Below, piece after piece: positions 9,558 to 20,628 of a stretch of DNA of 64,000 bases. The notes below the pieces were generated by a model. The model was not told where the DNA came from. It saw only the letters and a program-made list of their open reading frames with translations, and did no database searches. The position numbers and the translations under genes were made by a program. The DNA comes from Dactylorhiza incarnata (lineage: Eukaryota; Streptophyta; Magnoliopsida; Asparagales; Orchidaceae): NCBI GenBank assembly GCA_033032865.1, contig JAWHQI010000028.1, positions 7,769,001 to 7,833,000 on the forward strand, given 5' to 3'. Each line of letters starts with the position of its first letter. Within the stretch, counting starts at the first letter, position 1.

Positions 9558-12500
9558 TTTATCCACCATCATACGATGGACTGGGTGAGCCCCAAGTATT
9601 TTTAAACTGGACTATGGAGATCGAGTGTTATTTTGAGTGGAAGAATCTGACGGATGGTGAGAAGGTGCGAGTTGCACGGATGATGCTTTTGGGTAGAGCC
9701 AAAACATTCTGGTTGAACGAAGAGAGGCGTTTAGGTACCGTGAATGGGACACCCCCAATTGGGTGGGCTGCCATGAAGGCACTTTTGACTGACCAATATG
9801 TCCCTGCGTATCACAGAACTCAAATGTTCGACGAGTTAGCCACCCATCGTCAGGGTAGCAAATCGGTATCGGAGTATATGGGAATTCTGAAAGATATGAT
9901 GGTGCGGTGTGACATACGGGAAATGCCCGAAGTTACATTATCTCGCTTTCGTAAGGGGCTTAACCCAGACATCCAAGGCAAGCTTTTGCGTTATGGTCAT
10001 ACGGACCTTAACACGACATTCAATGCTGCTTTAGACATAGAGAAGCACAACGCTTACAAGTCCAAGGGATGAGCATTCCAGAAGGGAAAATCCCTTTTAG
10101 GAGCCCCACCTTCGTCCTCCATGAGGGACAAAGGAAGATTTCGATCGACTGATTCGAATTCGGTAGTTATCACATCTAGGAACACTAGGAATCCCACGGG
10201 CGAGAGAGTTCCGGTAGGATGGATTAATAAGACAAACGCCACGTGTTATTCTTGCGGTATCCAAGGACATTACTCTAGCGAGTGCCCCACTAAGAGTAAA
10301 CCACTAGCACTATTAGAATCCACGTCTGATCCCACCGAGATCGTCTATGAAGCCGGTACTGAGTCTGACGCCGAGCCGAGTGATATTGATGACGACTCTT
10401 TTATGATGGTTATGAGATGTATTCTGAATACACCACGTGCGACGGATGATTACAATAGGACAAATATCTTCTCGGTAAATTTTAAGAACGGTGACAAGTG
10501 GTGTAAGCTAATAATCGATAGCGGTAGTAGTATGAACGTCGTTTCGGAGAATGCCATTACTCGAATGCACTTAGTCACAGAGCCCCATCCACATCCGTAT
10601 AAGATAGCCTGGGTAAACAAAATGTCTATCGCAGTTTCTAAACGATGCTTGGTACCGCTTACGGTGAAGAGCTATGTCGATAAAGTGTGGTGCGATGTCA
10701 TCCCTATGGATGTATGTCACGTTCTACTAGGACGTCCATGGCTTTATGATTATGACGTGACCCATTTTGGCAGAGCCAACATTTACGAGTTCAAGTTCAA
10801 TGGTAAGACCATTGTTTTGAAACCCACACCACCTAAGGACCCATCGATTGCTTCCAAGGACACAGTGGTGCCTGCGGAAAGGAAAACCATAAGTTTTATA
10901 AGTAGGAAGGAGTTAGAACGCGAGACCTTTCTAGATGGCGTCATTTATTCGTTAGTATGCCTACAAGCTAAGGAAGATTCACCGTCTTTAGAGAACCTAC
11001 CGTTATCTCTGCGCATGTTATTGGAAGAATATAAGGACGTCTATCCGGTAGATTTTCCTTCCAAGTTGCCACCCATCAGGGACATTCAACACGAAATTGA
11101 TTTCGTCCCGGGCTCATCCTTGCCTAATCAACCCCATTACCGACTTAATCCCTCCGCACATAATGAACTACAAATATTAATTTCCGATTTATTAGCAAAG
11201 GGATTTATCCGCCATAGTAAAAGCCCTTGTGTCGTCCCTGCCTTGTTGGTCCCGAAGAAAGATATGTCTTGGAGGTTGTGTGTAGACTACCGGGCCATCA
11301 ATAAAATAACTGTCAAGTATAGGTTTCCCATTCCCCGTTTGGATGATCTATTGGATATGTTATCCGGTGCCACCGTGTTCTCAAAATTGGATTTAAAGAG
11401 TGGTTACCACCAAATAAGGATTCGGGAGGGAGACGAATGGAAAATGGCCTTTAAATCTAAGGACGGGCTTTATGAGTGGTTAGTGCTAGGAGAGGGACTC
11501 ACCAACGGACCTAGTACTTTCTCACGATTAATGACTCAAGTATTTAAGCCATACATGGGAAAATTTGTCGTAGTCTATTTCGATGATATTTTGGTGTTTA
11601 GTATTTCGTCGATCGATCATGAAACTCATTTGCGAACAATCCTTACTACATTGCGCCAAGAGAACTTATTCTTTAATTTTAAGAAGTGCGCGTTCGGTGT
11701 GACTTCCATGGAATTTTTAGGAAACATAGTGAGTGCTGAGGGTATACATGTTGACCCTAAGAAGGTCCAAGTGATTAAGGAATGGCCGGAACCACAAAAT
11801 ATTAGGGAGGTTAGGAGTTTTCATGGATTGGCCACGTTTTATCGAAGATTCATTCGCAATTTTAGTAGTATCATGGCACCAATAACTGAATGTATGAAGA
11901 AGGGTGATTTTAAATGGACCAAATCGGCCACTAACGCGTTTCAAATGATTAAGGATCGGATGTCCGAAGCCCCGCTACTACGGTTGCCGGATTTTAATAA
12001 AGTGTTTGAACTATCATGCGACGCTTCAGGGATAGGAATTGGAGGAGTGTTAAGCCAAGAGGGACATCCAGTTGGGTACTTTAGCGAGAAACTAGCGGGC
12101 CCAAAATTAAATTATTCCAATTATGATCGTGAGTTTTATGCCGTAATACGTTGTCTCCAACATTGGCGACACTACCTTATATCGAAAGAATTTGTAATCC
12201 TCTCGGATCATGAAGCGCTAAAATTCGTAAACTCTCAAAATAAAATCAGCCCTCGGCACGCCAAATGGGTCTCCTATCTTCAGGAGTACACATTCATTAT
12301 TAAGCACCTTAAGGGTACGTTAAATCGAGTGGCGGATGCCCTTAGTCGTGTCACTCTATTATTATTTCAAATGGAGGTGACGGTAATAGGATTTGAATGC
12401 ATTAAAGACGAGTACGTCCTATGCCCGGATTTTAAGGATATTTATTTAGCCGCTCAGGAACAGGCTCCCTCTACTATTTCGGCATACTACATTCGTGACG

Positions 12501-14158
12501 GTTATTTATTTAGGCATACGCAATTGTGTATTCCCCGCTCTTCACTACGCCATTTCATTGTATGGGAGCTACATAGTGGAGGGCTAGGGGGACATTTCGG
12601 CCGGGATAAAATGATAACACTAGTGGAAGATAAATTCTTTTGGCCGGGGCTTAAGCCAATGGTTAATAAGATCGTTGGGAGTTGCCGTGTGTGTCAATTA
12701 GCAAAAGGAAACAAGACCAACGCGGGTCTTTATACACCTCTTCCTATTCCGTCAGTTCCTTGGGAGGACGTTAGTATGGACTTTATTTTGGGCCTACCCA
12801 TGACATTTCGGCGACACGATTCCATCCTTGTCGTCGTCGATAGATTTTCTAAAATGGCATATTTTATCGCTAGTCACAATACCAACGATGCATCCCATGT
12901 TGCAAAGTTGTATTTCAAAGAGGTCGTGGCGCATCGGGGCGTTCCCAAAACGATAGTGTCTGATAGGGACGTCAAATTCACTAGTTACTTTTGGAAGACG
13001 CTTTGGAAGCTTATGGGTACAAAACTTATGTTTTCGCCAGCCTATCATCCCCAAACGGATGGGCAAACGGAAGTGGTCAATCGAAGTTTGGGTGGATTAC
13101 TTCGTTGTTTAGTAGGCGATCATAAAGGTACATGGGACCTTATTCTTCCTCATACTCAAATAGCTTACAATAATTCAAGGAATAGGTCCACCGGTTTGTC
13201 TCCGAATGAGATTGTACATGGTTACAAGGCACCCGTGCCTCTTGATTTAGTGCCGCTACCCCCATCTTTTAAAACTAGTCACTTTGCCCAGGATTGTGCC
13301 TCGCACGTTCACAATCTCCATAAGCAAATTAGTGAGACGCTAGCTAAACAATATGCTATTTATCAATCGAATGCTAACGAAAATAGGCGAGCGGTCCACT
13401 TGAGTGTTGGTGATTTGGTAATGGTTCGTCTAACCCCTGAACGGATGCCTTCGGGCACTATAAAGAAATTAGCAAATAGGAGAGCCGGTCCTTTTCGAGT
13501 GTTAAAGAAGTTGGGCGAAAACGCATATTTATTACAGTTACCCGCTGAGTGGGGAATCTCCCCTGTTTGTAACGTTTCGGATTTAACGCTATATGTCGCT
13601 CCACCACCTGAACTTTCTGTCTCTCCGTTTAATATTTCCACTAAAACTTCTAATGGGGTGGGTAGTGAGATTGTTTCTGGATCGCCCTCTCCTACGGACT
13701 CTACGGGAGGTAAGCCACCTGTTGATGATGAAACTTCTTTTTCTTCTTTGCCTAACGCATTTCCGAGGTTTTCCCGGACCGTTTTCTTGCCTGACAGGAT
13801 TTTGCAGGATGCTGTGTTTCCAACTCCGGACGGTGATGTTCACAGGTTCTTGATTCGATGGCATGGCCGTCCTGCATCGGACGATTCTTGGCTCTCCGCG
13901 TCGGAGGTGAAGCTACTTGATGCGGATATCTTTCGCCGTTATGTTCCAGCCCACTCATCGGTGATGAGTTCTTTCGAGCGGGGGAGGATTGATGGCGACA
14001 GCCACCATGACGGCCAACTTGAAGACGAAGATGACGGACATGGCGCATTGGTTGATTATGGAGTTGCGACGGAAGATGATGATGACGACTCACCGGCCAA
14101 AGACATGCGGCGCCGTGGCGGCCACGGATACAATCTTCGTCCACGCCGCAAGAATTAA
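9558..14158 (+). pseudogene. Element B gag-pol with chromodomain-like C-terminus, 5' truncated
   Basis: One open frame, broken only by a TGA at 10070-10072, runs from the truncation point to 14158. Gag starts inside the retrotransposon gag domain (YDGLGEPQVFLNW). A CCHC zinc knuckle (CYSCGIQGHYSSEC) lies near 10248, protease IIDSGSSMNVVSE near 10512, RT with VVYFDD near 11572, RNase H with LSCDASG near 12010, and an integrase with DFILGLP, VSDRDVKF and TDGQTEVVN. The C-terminus has a chromodomain-like segment (FLIRWHGRPASDDSW near 13845), then an acidic run and a basic tail ending NLRPRRKN. The RT segment that is normally PFGL reads GEGL, a likely inactivating change. Lineage is CRM- or Reina-like; I cannot decide which. 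Confidence 0.85.
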
Positions 14159-14170
14159 TTATTATTTTCA

Positions 14171-15179
14171 TGTTGGCTAAGTTATGACTTAAGTTAATTA
14201 TGGCTTGCATTTTATTATTTTATTTTGAACTATTGGTGTGCATTTAGCACTATGTTTGGTGTGTTATTAGCACTTGTGTTGTAAGGCCTATATAAGGCTA
14301 AGACTTGAATTAAAATCTAGATTATTATTTGCTTGAAAATTTGCCTAAACCTAATCTCTCCTTCTCTCCTCTCCCTCTCATCTTGCCGCCGCCCCCCCTT
14401 GGGTATTCTCCAAGTTCCGGTCCCCCCTCTCTCTTTCTCCCTCTCTCTCTCTCTCTCCATCTCTCTTTCCGATTCATCTTCTCCCTCCTCATACCTATCC
14501 TCCCCACGAAATCTTCATCAACGAATCCCCTCTAGCCGACCATTCTTGGAGGAGAAAACATCTAGTGCAAGAGCCTACGGTTTGGTGAATCTCTCCGGTG
14601 CAAAATCGAGGAAGACGAACGAGTTTCCTTCATCATTTGGAGCCCCTTCCGTGTTCCAAAAGGAGAGCGATCATTTCCTAGTGGATCCAATATCTCGGAT
14701 CTACGATTCCGAGAGGGGTAACGAAATTCTACTCAAGAGATCTCCTTTCTTAGATCGTTTTTGTGGTGGACGATTTTAGCGTGATTTCTCGAAGCAAGTA
14801 AAAATTCTCTCGGTGTTTTCTTTGGTAGATTTGTAATTTTCGTTTGATTTTCCGGATACTATCGAAGGGATTGGCGAACCTTGTTATTTTCTTGTTGGGG
14901 AAAGATCAACCGTTTGCGAATCGGGATTTGTTTTGGTGGCTTTTTCTTTGGTACAACAATGCTCGTACGGACGCAAATATTCGTCCTTTTAGCTTGATCG
15001 GATCTTGGCCTATAGCCGTGATACGATCTCTAGCGGGTTGGCTATCCGCACGTTAGCGCGAGAAATAAATAAAATAATTGTGCAGCTGCGTTTAGTTATT
15101 GTGCGGAATCGAGAGAGTGTAATGTGACGAGATTATCCTAGACGTCTTCCGTGTGGGCTCGTAGGGACGTGCTACATCA
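14171..15179 (+). repeat. 3' LTR of element B
   Basis: Starts TGTTGGCTAAG 12 bp after the gag-pol stop and ends near 15176-15179 (ACATCA). It has a TATA box TATATAA at 14289-14295, then a CT-rich stretch at 14360-14480 that includes a (CT)n microsatellite. No palindrome array precedes this TATA box, unlike most other families here. The left boundary is inferred from TG alone because there is no second LTR to compare. Confidence 0.6.
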
Positions 15180-15184
15180 ACACG

Positions 15185-15277
15185 CCCAGATTTTTATACG
15201 ACCTTGGTTTTATAACCTATACTACATTCGATACGGTACACTTGTCGTTATCGGTGCGGATATAGTTTCGCTCATCA
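15185..15277 (+). repeat. 3' LTR of element A, right part
   Basis: Homologous to 1159-1251 and ends CTCATCA. It is followed by the target site duplication AGTAC at 15278-15282. Confidence 0.88.
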
Positions 15278-15282
15278 AGTAC

Positions 15283-15855
15283 GTCTTGGCCGAAGCATGA
15301 ACACTACACTCATAGCATGATAAGAAGTATACGGGGCATATTATGTAGTATGGGATGCATACTATGAGTTTGTATATGGATCCACCATAGGTGGCAACAT
15401 GTGGAAGTTATGTAGTATGGGATGCATAACCATCATCACATGGATGCCCATTAGCACGTTTTCTTTTTCGTTACATGCAATATTATGTAGTATGGGATTC
15501 ATAATATTTCATGTCTACGCCGCTCATAACATGCCTTAAGGTCTTTATTAGAATGCATTGCACAACATACCTTACATAGCATTGCATAAGCACACATGCG
15601 AAGTTAGACTTATATGATGACACACGTACATTCATGATTTCAAAATGAATAGAAAAATTCATGCATTCATGCCCTTTGCACATGAGTCAAGAGGGACGAT
15701 ATAGTATCGTTCTCGAATTTAGCATATCATCATGAAAATGTTCCAGAGAGAGGTAGTGGAAATGACAAGTATCTGTACATGTATGTTCTGAACCAAGCAG
15801 TGTAGTTCTAGTGTAAGGATAAATTTTAATTATAGGTTTATGCGTATTAGCAGAG
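15283..15855 (+). other. Leader of element G with three hairpin-like repeats
   Basis: No ORF of note. The core TATGTAGTATGGGAT occurs three times, at about 15340-15361, 15408-15429 and 15482-15503. In copies 2 and 3 it is flanked by arms that pair (GTTATG with CATAAC; ATATTATG with CATAATAT). Confidence 0.7.
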
Positions 15856-18800
15856 ATGTCTCGAAGGCATGTAACGACGAGATTGACCCCCTAGTCGGAG
15901 GGTGATTCTTCGGGTGCGCAGAGTGAGGCCATGATCGAAAGTCCGCGACAAAGTAATGAGGCTCTGTCCAGGCAGTTAGTCGCGATGCAATCGCAGATCC
16001 AGACGTTGATGACTGCCGCCGCTGGGCAGAAGCCTGTGGTGCAGGACCCTGTAGTTGCTCAGACTGTACCTGTTCCTCCCATCCCTTTGGTTCCTCCAGT
16101 TTTGCTGCCACCAGAGATGAACTTCATTTCGCATTTCCAGCGACTAGTACCTCCTACGTTTGACGGAAGAGCTGATTTCATGGATTTGGATGATTGGCTT
16201 GTTGCCATAGAGGAGGTGTTTTCATACTCGGGAATCTCTGCAGACCAAAAGGTGATGGTCGCCGCGTACCAGCTGAAGGATCTGGCTAAGAGCTGGTGGA
16301 TCAGGGAGAGGGAAAGCCTCGTAGACGGATGTTCGTGGGAGACGTTTAAGGCTTTGGTGTTAAATAAGTTCCTGCCGTCAGTTGAGCAAGACCGTTTAAT
16401 GAATAATTTTCTGCACCTGAAGCAAAGACAACTCACGGTTAGTGAGTATGAGATCGAGTTCAGTAAGTTGAGAAGATTTGCTCCAGATTTAGTGGCTTCT
16501 GAGGCAGGAAGAGTGAAGCGATTTCTCGGAGGACTTCGTAGCGATATTCAGCAATTGGCTAGCGCTTATAGAGCTGAAAGTTATGCTGAAGTGGTAGAAG
16601 CAGCGCTGAAAGTCGAGGCTATCGACAACGCCAAGAATAGAGGCGCGTTTGCGAAAAAGGACAAGAGGAAAGTCGAAGAGGGGTAAACCCCCAAGGTATC
16701 TAGCCCAGCTCCAAAGAAAAGAAGTGGTGAAGTTTGTATCTTCTGTGGTCGCCCGGGCCATCCGTTCGAGAAATGTTTCAAGAGGTTGGGAGCTAAGAAG
16801 CAGCAGCTAGTGTCAGCAATACAGAGAACTCCCAAAGGAGATCTGACATGTACCTTCTGTAAGCGTAATAGGCATGATGTTGCTCATTGTTGGTCTAAGG
16901 ATAAGGTGTGTTTCCAGTGTGGACAGAAGGGGCACGTGAAGACTAGATGCCCGCATTTCCAGCAGCCTCTGCAGCCAGTGCCACTTCGAGCTTTGCCGCA
17001 GCCGCAGCCGTAGCATCAAGATAGAGGAGTCGACAAGTTGAATGTGGTGACTAGAGGAGAAGCTCAGAGTTCCACCCAAGTTATTTCAGGTTAGGCCTTA
17101 ATCAAACTCTTATCCTTTATCCTTAGTTACTTTCTGTTCGGTTAGTTATGTATCTGATTGTTATAGGAGAATTTAAGGTAAAGAACCGTTGGGCATGTGT
17201 TCTTTTCGATTCTGGTGCTACCCACTCGTTCGTGGCTAGGACTTTTGTTGAACGTCATCGCTTGATCCTCGATCAGATTGGCGATGTGTTTCGCGTTAAA
17301 TTTCCTTCTGGCGACTCCGTGGTGTCGGACCAGGGTATCCAGAATTGCCCTATCCTCCTAGGTGACTTCTTAGCTTTTGCGGATTTAAAAATGCTAGACC
17401 TGGAAGATTTCGATGTGATTATGGGCATGGACTGGTTGTCCAGATATGATGCGGTTATCCAATGTAAGGCTAAGCGTTTGGACTTCAAGATGGACAACGG
17501 TCAACCCATGAGTGTGTATGGTTTTCCACGCTAGGATTCCTCAATTATTTCTGCGGTATATGCTCGGAAACTCTTAGATTCCGGTTGTTTTGCTTACCTT
17601 GCTTCTGTGCTAGAAACTGTTAGCGGTTTGCCGGGTATCGAGGGTGTTCCAGTTGTGTGATTTTCCCGATGTTTTCCCGGTTAGTCTTCCTGGTCTTCCG
17701 CCTAAGAGAGATGTGGAATTTGTTATTGATCTGGAGCCTGGTACTCGTCCTATTGCTAAGGCATCGTACCATATGGCCCCGCGCGAGCTGGAAGAGATGC
17801 GTACCCAGTTAGATGAACTGTTGCAGTGTGGTTTTGTTAGTCCAAGTTCTTCGCCCTGGGGTGCTCCAGTGTTGATCGTGAAAAAGAAGGATGGTTCTAT
17901 GAGGTTGTGTATAGACTATAGGGAGCTGAATAAGGTAACCATAAAGAATAGGTATCCGTTGCCACGAATCAATGATTTGTTTGATCAGTTGCGTGGTAGT
18001 TCGGTGTTTTCAAAGATCGATCTTCGTTCAGGTTACCATCAGTTGAGGATCCGTGAGTCAGACATCCCTCAGACTGCCTTCCGTTCCCGATATGGTCATT
18101 TTGAATTTCTCGTGATGTCATTTGGATTGAAAAATGCACCCTCTATGTTTATGGATATGATGAACCGTGTGTTCAAAGACTTCCTAGATCATTTCGTTAT
18201 GGTCTACATCGATGATGTGTTGGTATACTCAAGAAGTGCTGAGGAGCATGCTACACATTTGCGCTTAGTATTGTCTACCTTAAGAGAGCACAAGTTGTTT
18301 GCGAAACTGAGTAAGTGCGAGTTCTGGCTTTCGCAAGTGTCTTTCCTGGGTCATGTAGTGGGCAAGGACGGAGTTTCCGTAGACCCGGCAAAGATCTCTG
18401 CTGTCTTGGATTGGAAGACGCCTGCAACGCCTAAGGAGATAAGGAGTTTCTTAGGTTGGCAGGTTATTATAAGAGATTTGTGCAAGGATTTTCTGTGCTG
18501 TCAGCACCTCTGACTAAGCTGACCCAGAAGAATGCAGCTTTTGTTTGGAGCGATTCCTGTGAAGGAGCTTTTCAAGAATTAAAGAGGCATTTGTGTAGTG
18601 CTCCTGTTTTGGCTTTACCAACCGAGGGGGTTGAGTACGACGTTTATGTAGATGCGTCTCATGTTGGTCTTGGTTGTGTTTTGATGCAAGATGGGAGGGT
18701 GATCGCGTATGGATCCAGACAACTGAAAGTTCATGAAAGGAATTACCCTACACATGACATAGAGTTTGCGGCAGTGATTTATGCTCTAAAGCTTTGGAGA

Positions 18801-20522
18801 CACCTTCTTTATGGAGTGTCATGCAAGATTTATACGGATCACACAAGTTTGAAGTATGTTTTTACCCAGAAAGAGCTGAATCTGCGCCAGCGCAGGTGGT
18901 TGGAGTATGTGGCAGATTATGAAGTTGATATCCTTTATCATCCGGGTAAGGCCAATGTGGTGGCCGATGCCCTAAGCAGAAAGACCGCGCATATCTTCAA
19001 TCTCTCTGTGCAGTCCTTAGTGGAGGAGTTTATGCTGATGGATATCTTAGTCGGTAGTAGTACCGTGCCTTCGAGCTTAGAGGATGAAGAACCTTCTTGG
19101 ATTACCCTCACCAGACTGCGTCAGAAAGAAGATCCTGATTTGCAACATCTCCGAAATAGAACTGAAAAAGGTGAACTACCAGGTTTTTCCATCGATGATA
19201 AAGATACTTTGAAGTATCGAAGTAGATATTGTATTCCCGCGCTTGAGGATATTCGAAGCAAAATCTGCAGTGAAGCGCATGATTCGAGTGTTTCATATCA
19301 TCCTGGCTCCAGAAAGATGTGCAAAGACCTGAAGCAGATTGTTTGGTGGTCAGGTATGAAAAGTGATATAGCCAAGTATGTTTCTGAATGTTTTACTTGT
19401 CAGCGTGTTAAGGCAGATCATAAGAGGCCTGGTGGTAAATTAAACCCTTTGGATATCCCAACCTGGAAGTGGGAGAGTATTTCAATGGACTTCATTACCG
19501 GTTTGCCGAGATCTCCCGCAGGACACGATTCGGTTTGGGTCATAGTGGACAGATTGACAAAGTGTGCCCACTTTGTACCTTTTAAGATCGGCTTTTCTAT
19601 GGAGAAGATAGCAGAGCTTTATTTGAATGAAGTCATCAGATTGCACGGCGTGCCCGTGAGTATTGTGTCAGATCGGGATTCCAGGTATATGTCTCGTTTC
19701 TGGCAGAGTTTGCAGGGGGCTTTGGGAACTGACCTTAGATACTCTACCGCTTATCACCCTCAGACCAATGGTCAGACAGAAAGAGTAAATCAAATTTTAG
19801 AAGATATGATCAGGTGCTATATTTTGGATCATGGAGGAGCTTGGGATAAGCGTCTGGGATTGATGGAATTTGCCTACAATAACAGTTATCAGGAAAGCTT
19901 GCAGATGGCCCCCTTTGAGGCTTTGTACGGGAGACGTTGCCGGACTCCCTTATTTTGGGCCGAGGTTGGTGAGAGCCCGTTGTTAGGCCCAGAAGCTTTG
20001 GAAGAGATGAGCGTTGTTGTGACTCATATCTGCGAGAAGCTTCGTGTTGCTCAGGAGCGGTATGAGAAGTATGCCAATCAGAGGAGAGTGGATCTAGAGT
20101 TTTCTGTTGGAGACTTAGTGTTCTTGAAAGTTTCTCCGATGCCAGGAGTTGAGAGATTTGGAAGGAACCACAAGTTGGACCCCCGGTATGTGGGACCTTT
20201 CCAGGTTGTTGAGCGCATCAAAGTGTCCGCTTATAGATTGGATTTGCCTGTTTCCTTCCCAAATGTTCACGATGTGTTTCATGTGAGCCAGTTGAGGAAG
20301 TGTTTGCGTAGTGATCGGCTTGTTCTTGATTCGGTGCCCATTTTGCAGCCCAATCTTTCTTATGTTGAAGAGCCTATCGGAATCTTGGAGACTCAAGAGC
20401 GTGTGTTGCGGAGGAAGACGATCCCGATGGTTAAGGTTCTTTGGAAGAATCAGGGTGTCAAAACCGCAACGTGGGAACTGGAGTCTGCCATGAGAGAGAC
20501 TCATCCTAGCCTTTTCTCTTAG
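15856..20522 (+). pseudogene. Element G gag-pol with chromodomain, interrupted
   Basis: The ATG at 15856 begins a Tekay-type Gag. Stops lie at 15892, 16684, 17011 and 17532, and frames shift near 17640 and near 18455. Gag has three CCHC knuckles in a row (CIFCGRPGHPFEKC, CTFCKRNRHDVAHC, CFQCGQKGHVKTRC; 16738-16951). A likely intron (17090-17166) separates gag from protease (LFDSGATHSF, near 17206). RT has MVYIDD near 18200. RNase H and integrase follow in the frame 18456-20522 (DFITGLP, VSDRDSRYMS, TNGQTERVN). The C-terminus carries a chromodomain-like segment (near 20370-20500). It is inactive in this copy. Confidence 0.87.
17090..17166 (+). other. Putative intron between gag and protease of element G
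   Basis: The gag frame reaches a Gly codon split by CAG/GTTAGG at 17089/17090 and would stop at 17092 (TAG). A pyrimidine-rich 77-nt stretch ends TTATAG at 17166, after which the protease frame resumes in the phase needed. Spliced spacing to the DSG motif is close to that in other Tekay proteins. Element H has the same arrangement. A nearer acceptor at 17145 is also in phase but gives a worse protein match. Confidence 0.55.
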
Positions 20523-20613
20523 ATTTTGGGTAAATCTTCTGTCTGGTAACCTTTGGATTTGTTTCGGTATCTTTCTTAATCATTGGATTTCAAGTTTCGG
20601 GACGAAACTTCTT

Positions 20614-20628
20614 TTTAGGGGGAGTGAC
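20614..20628 (+). promoter_or_regulatory. Polypurine tract of element G
   Basis: TTTAGGGGGAGTGAC directly precedes the LTR start TGTAACG at 20629. Confidence 0.8.

Larger units (their letters stand above)
9558..15179 (+). mobile_element. Element B: chromovirus lacking its 5' LTR, nested in the 3' LTR of A
   Basis: A Ty3/gypsy element with a nearly complete gag-pol and one LTR. The host motif ATCAACACG lies on both sides (9549-9557 and 15176-15184), as expected for an insertion with target duplication. The left side passes directly into the middle of gag, with no LTR, PBS or gag start. The right edge is ambiguous by a few bases because the LTR end resembles the target. Confidence 0.8.
195..15277 (+). 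mobile_element. Element A: Athila-like Ty3/gypsy retrotransposon with a nested insertion
   Basis: Two LTRs flank a gag-pol region. The target site duplication AGTAC is present at 190-194 and 15278-15282. The LTR ends are TGATGAG and CTCATCA, a perfect 7-bp inverted repeat in the 3' copy (the 5' copy reads TGACGAG). The primer site fits tRNA-Asp, and the RT motif is FMDD, as is usual in Athila elements. The two LTRs differ by roughly 3% by eye, and the coding region has a frameshift and three stops, so this copy is dead. Element B (about 5.6 kb) sits within its 3' LTR, which explains the 15-kb span. Confidence 0.9.

Noticed and set aside
10070..10072. In-frame TGA between gag and zinc knuckle of B as programmed readthrough
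   Set aside because: It lies within the Gag region, before the knuckle, and the copy is already truncated. A chance nonsense mutation is simpler.
13752..14210. Minus-strand 152-residue ORF over the end of B pol
   Set aside because: A shadow of the pol frame, with composition explained by the opposite strand.
14360..14480. CT-rich microsatellite in the B LTR
   Set aside because: Common in plant 5' untranslated regions and LTRs; no further structure seen.
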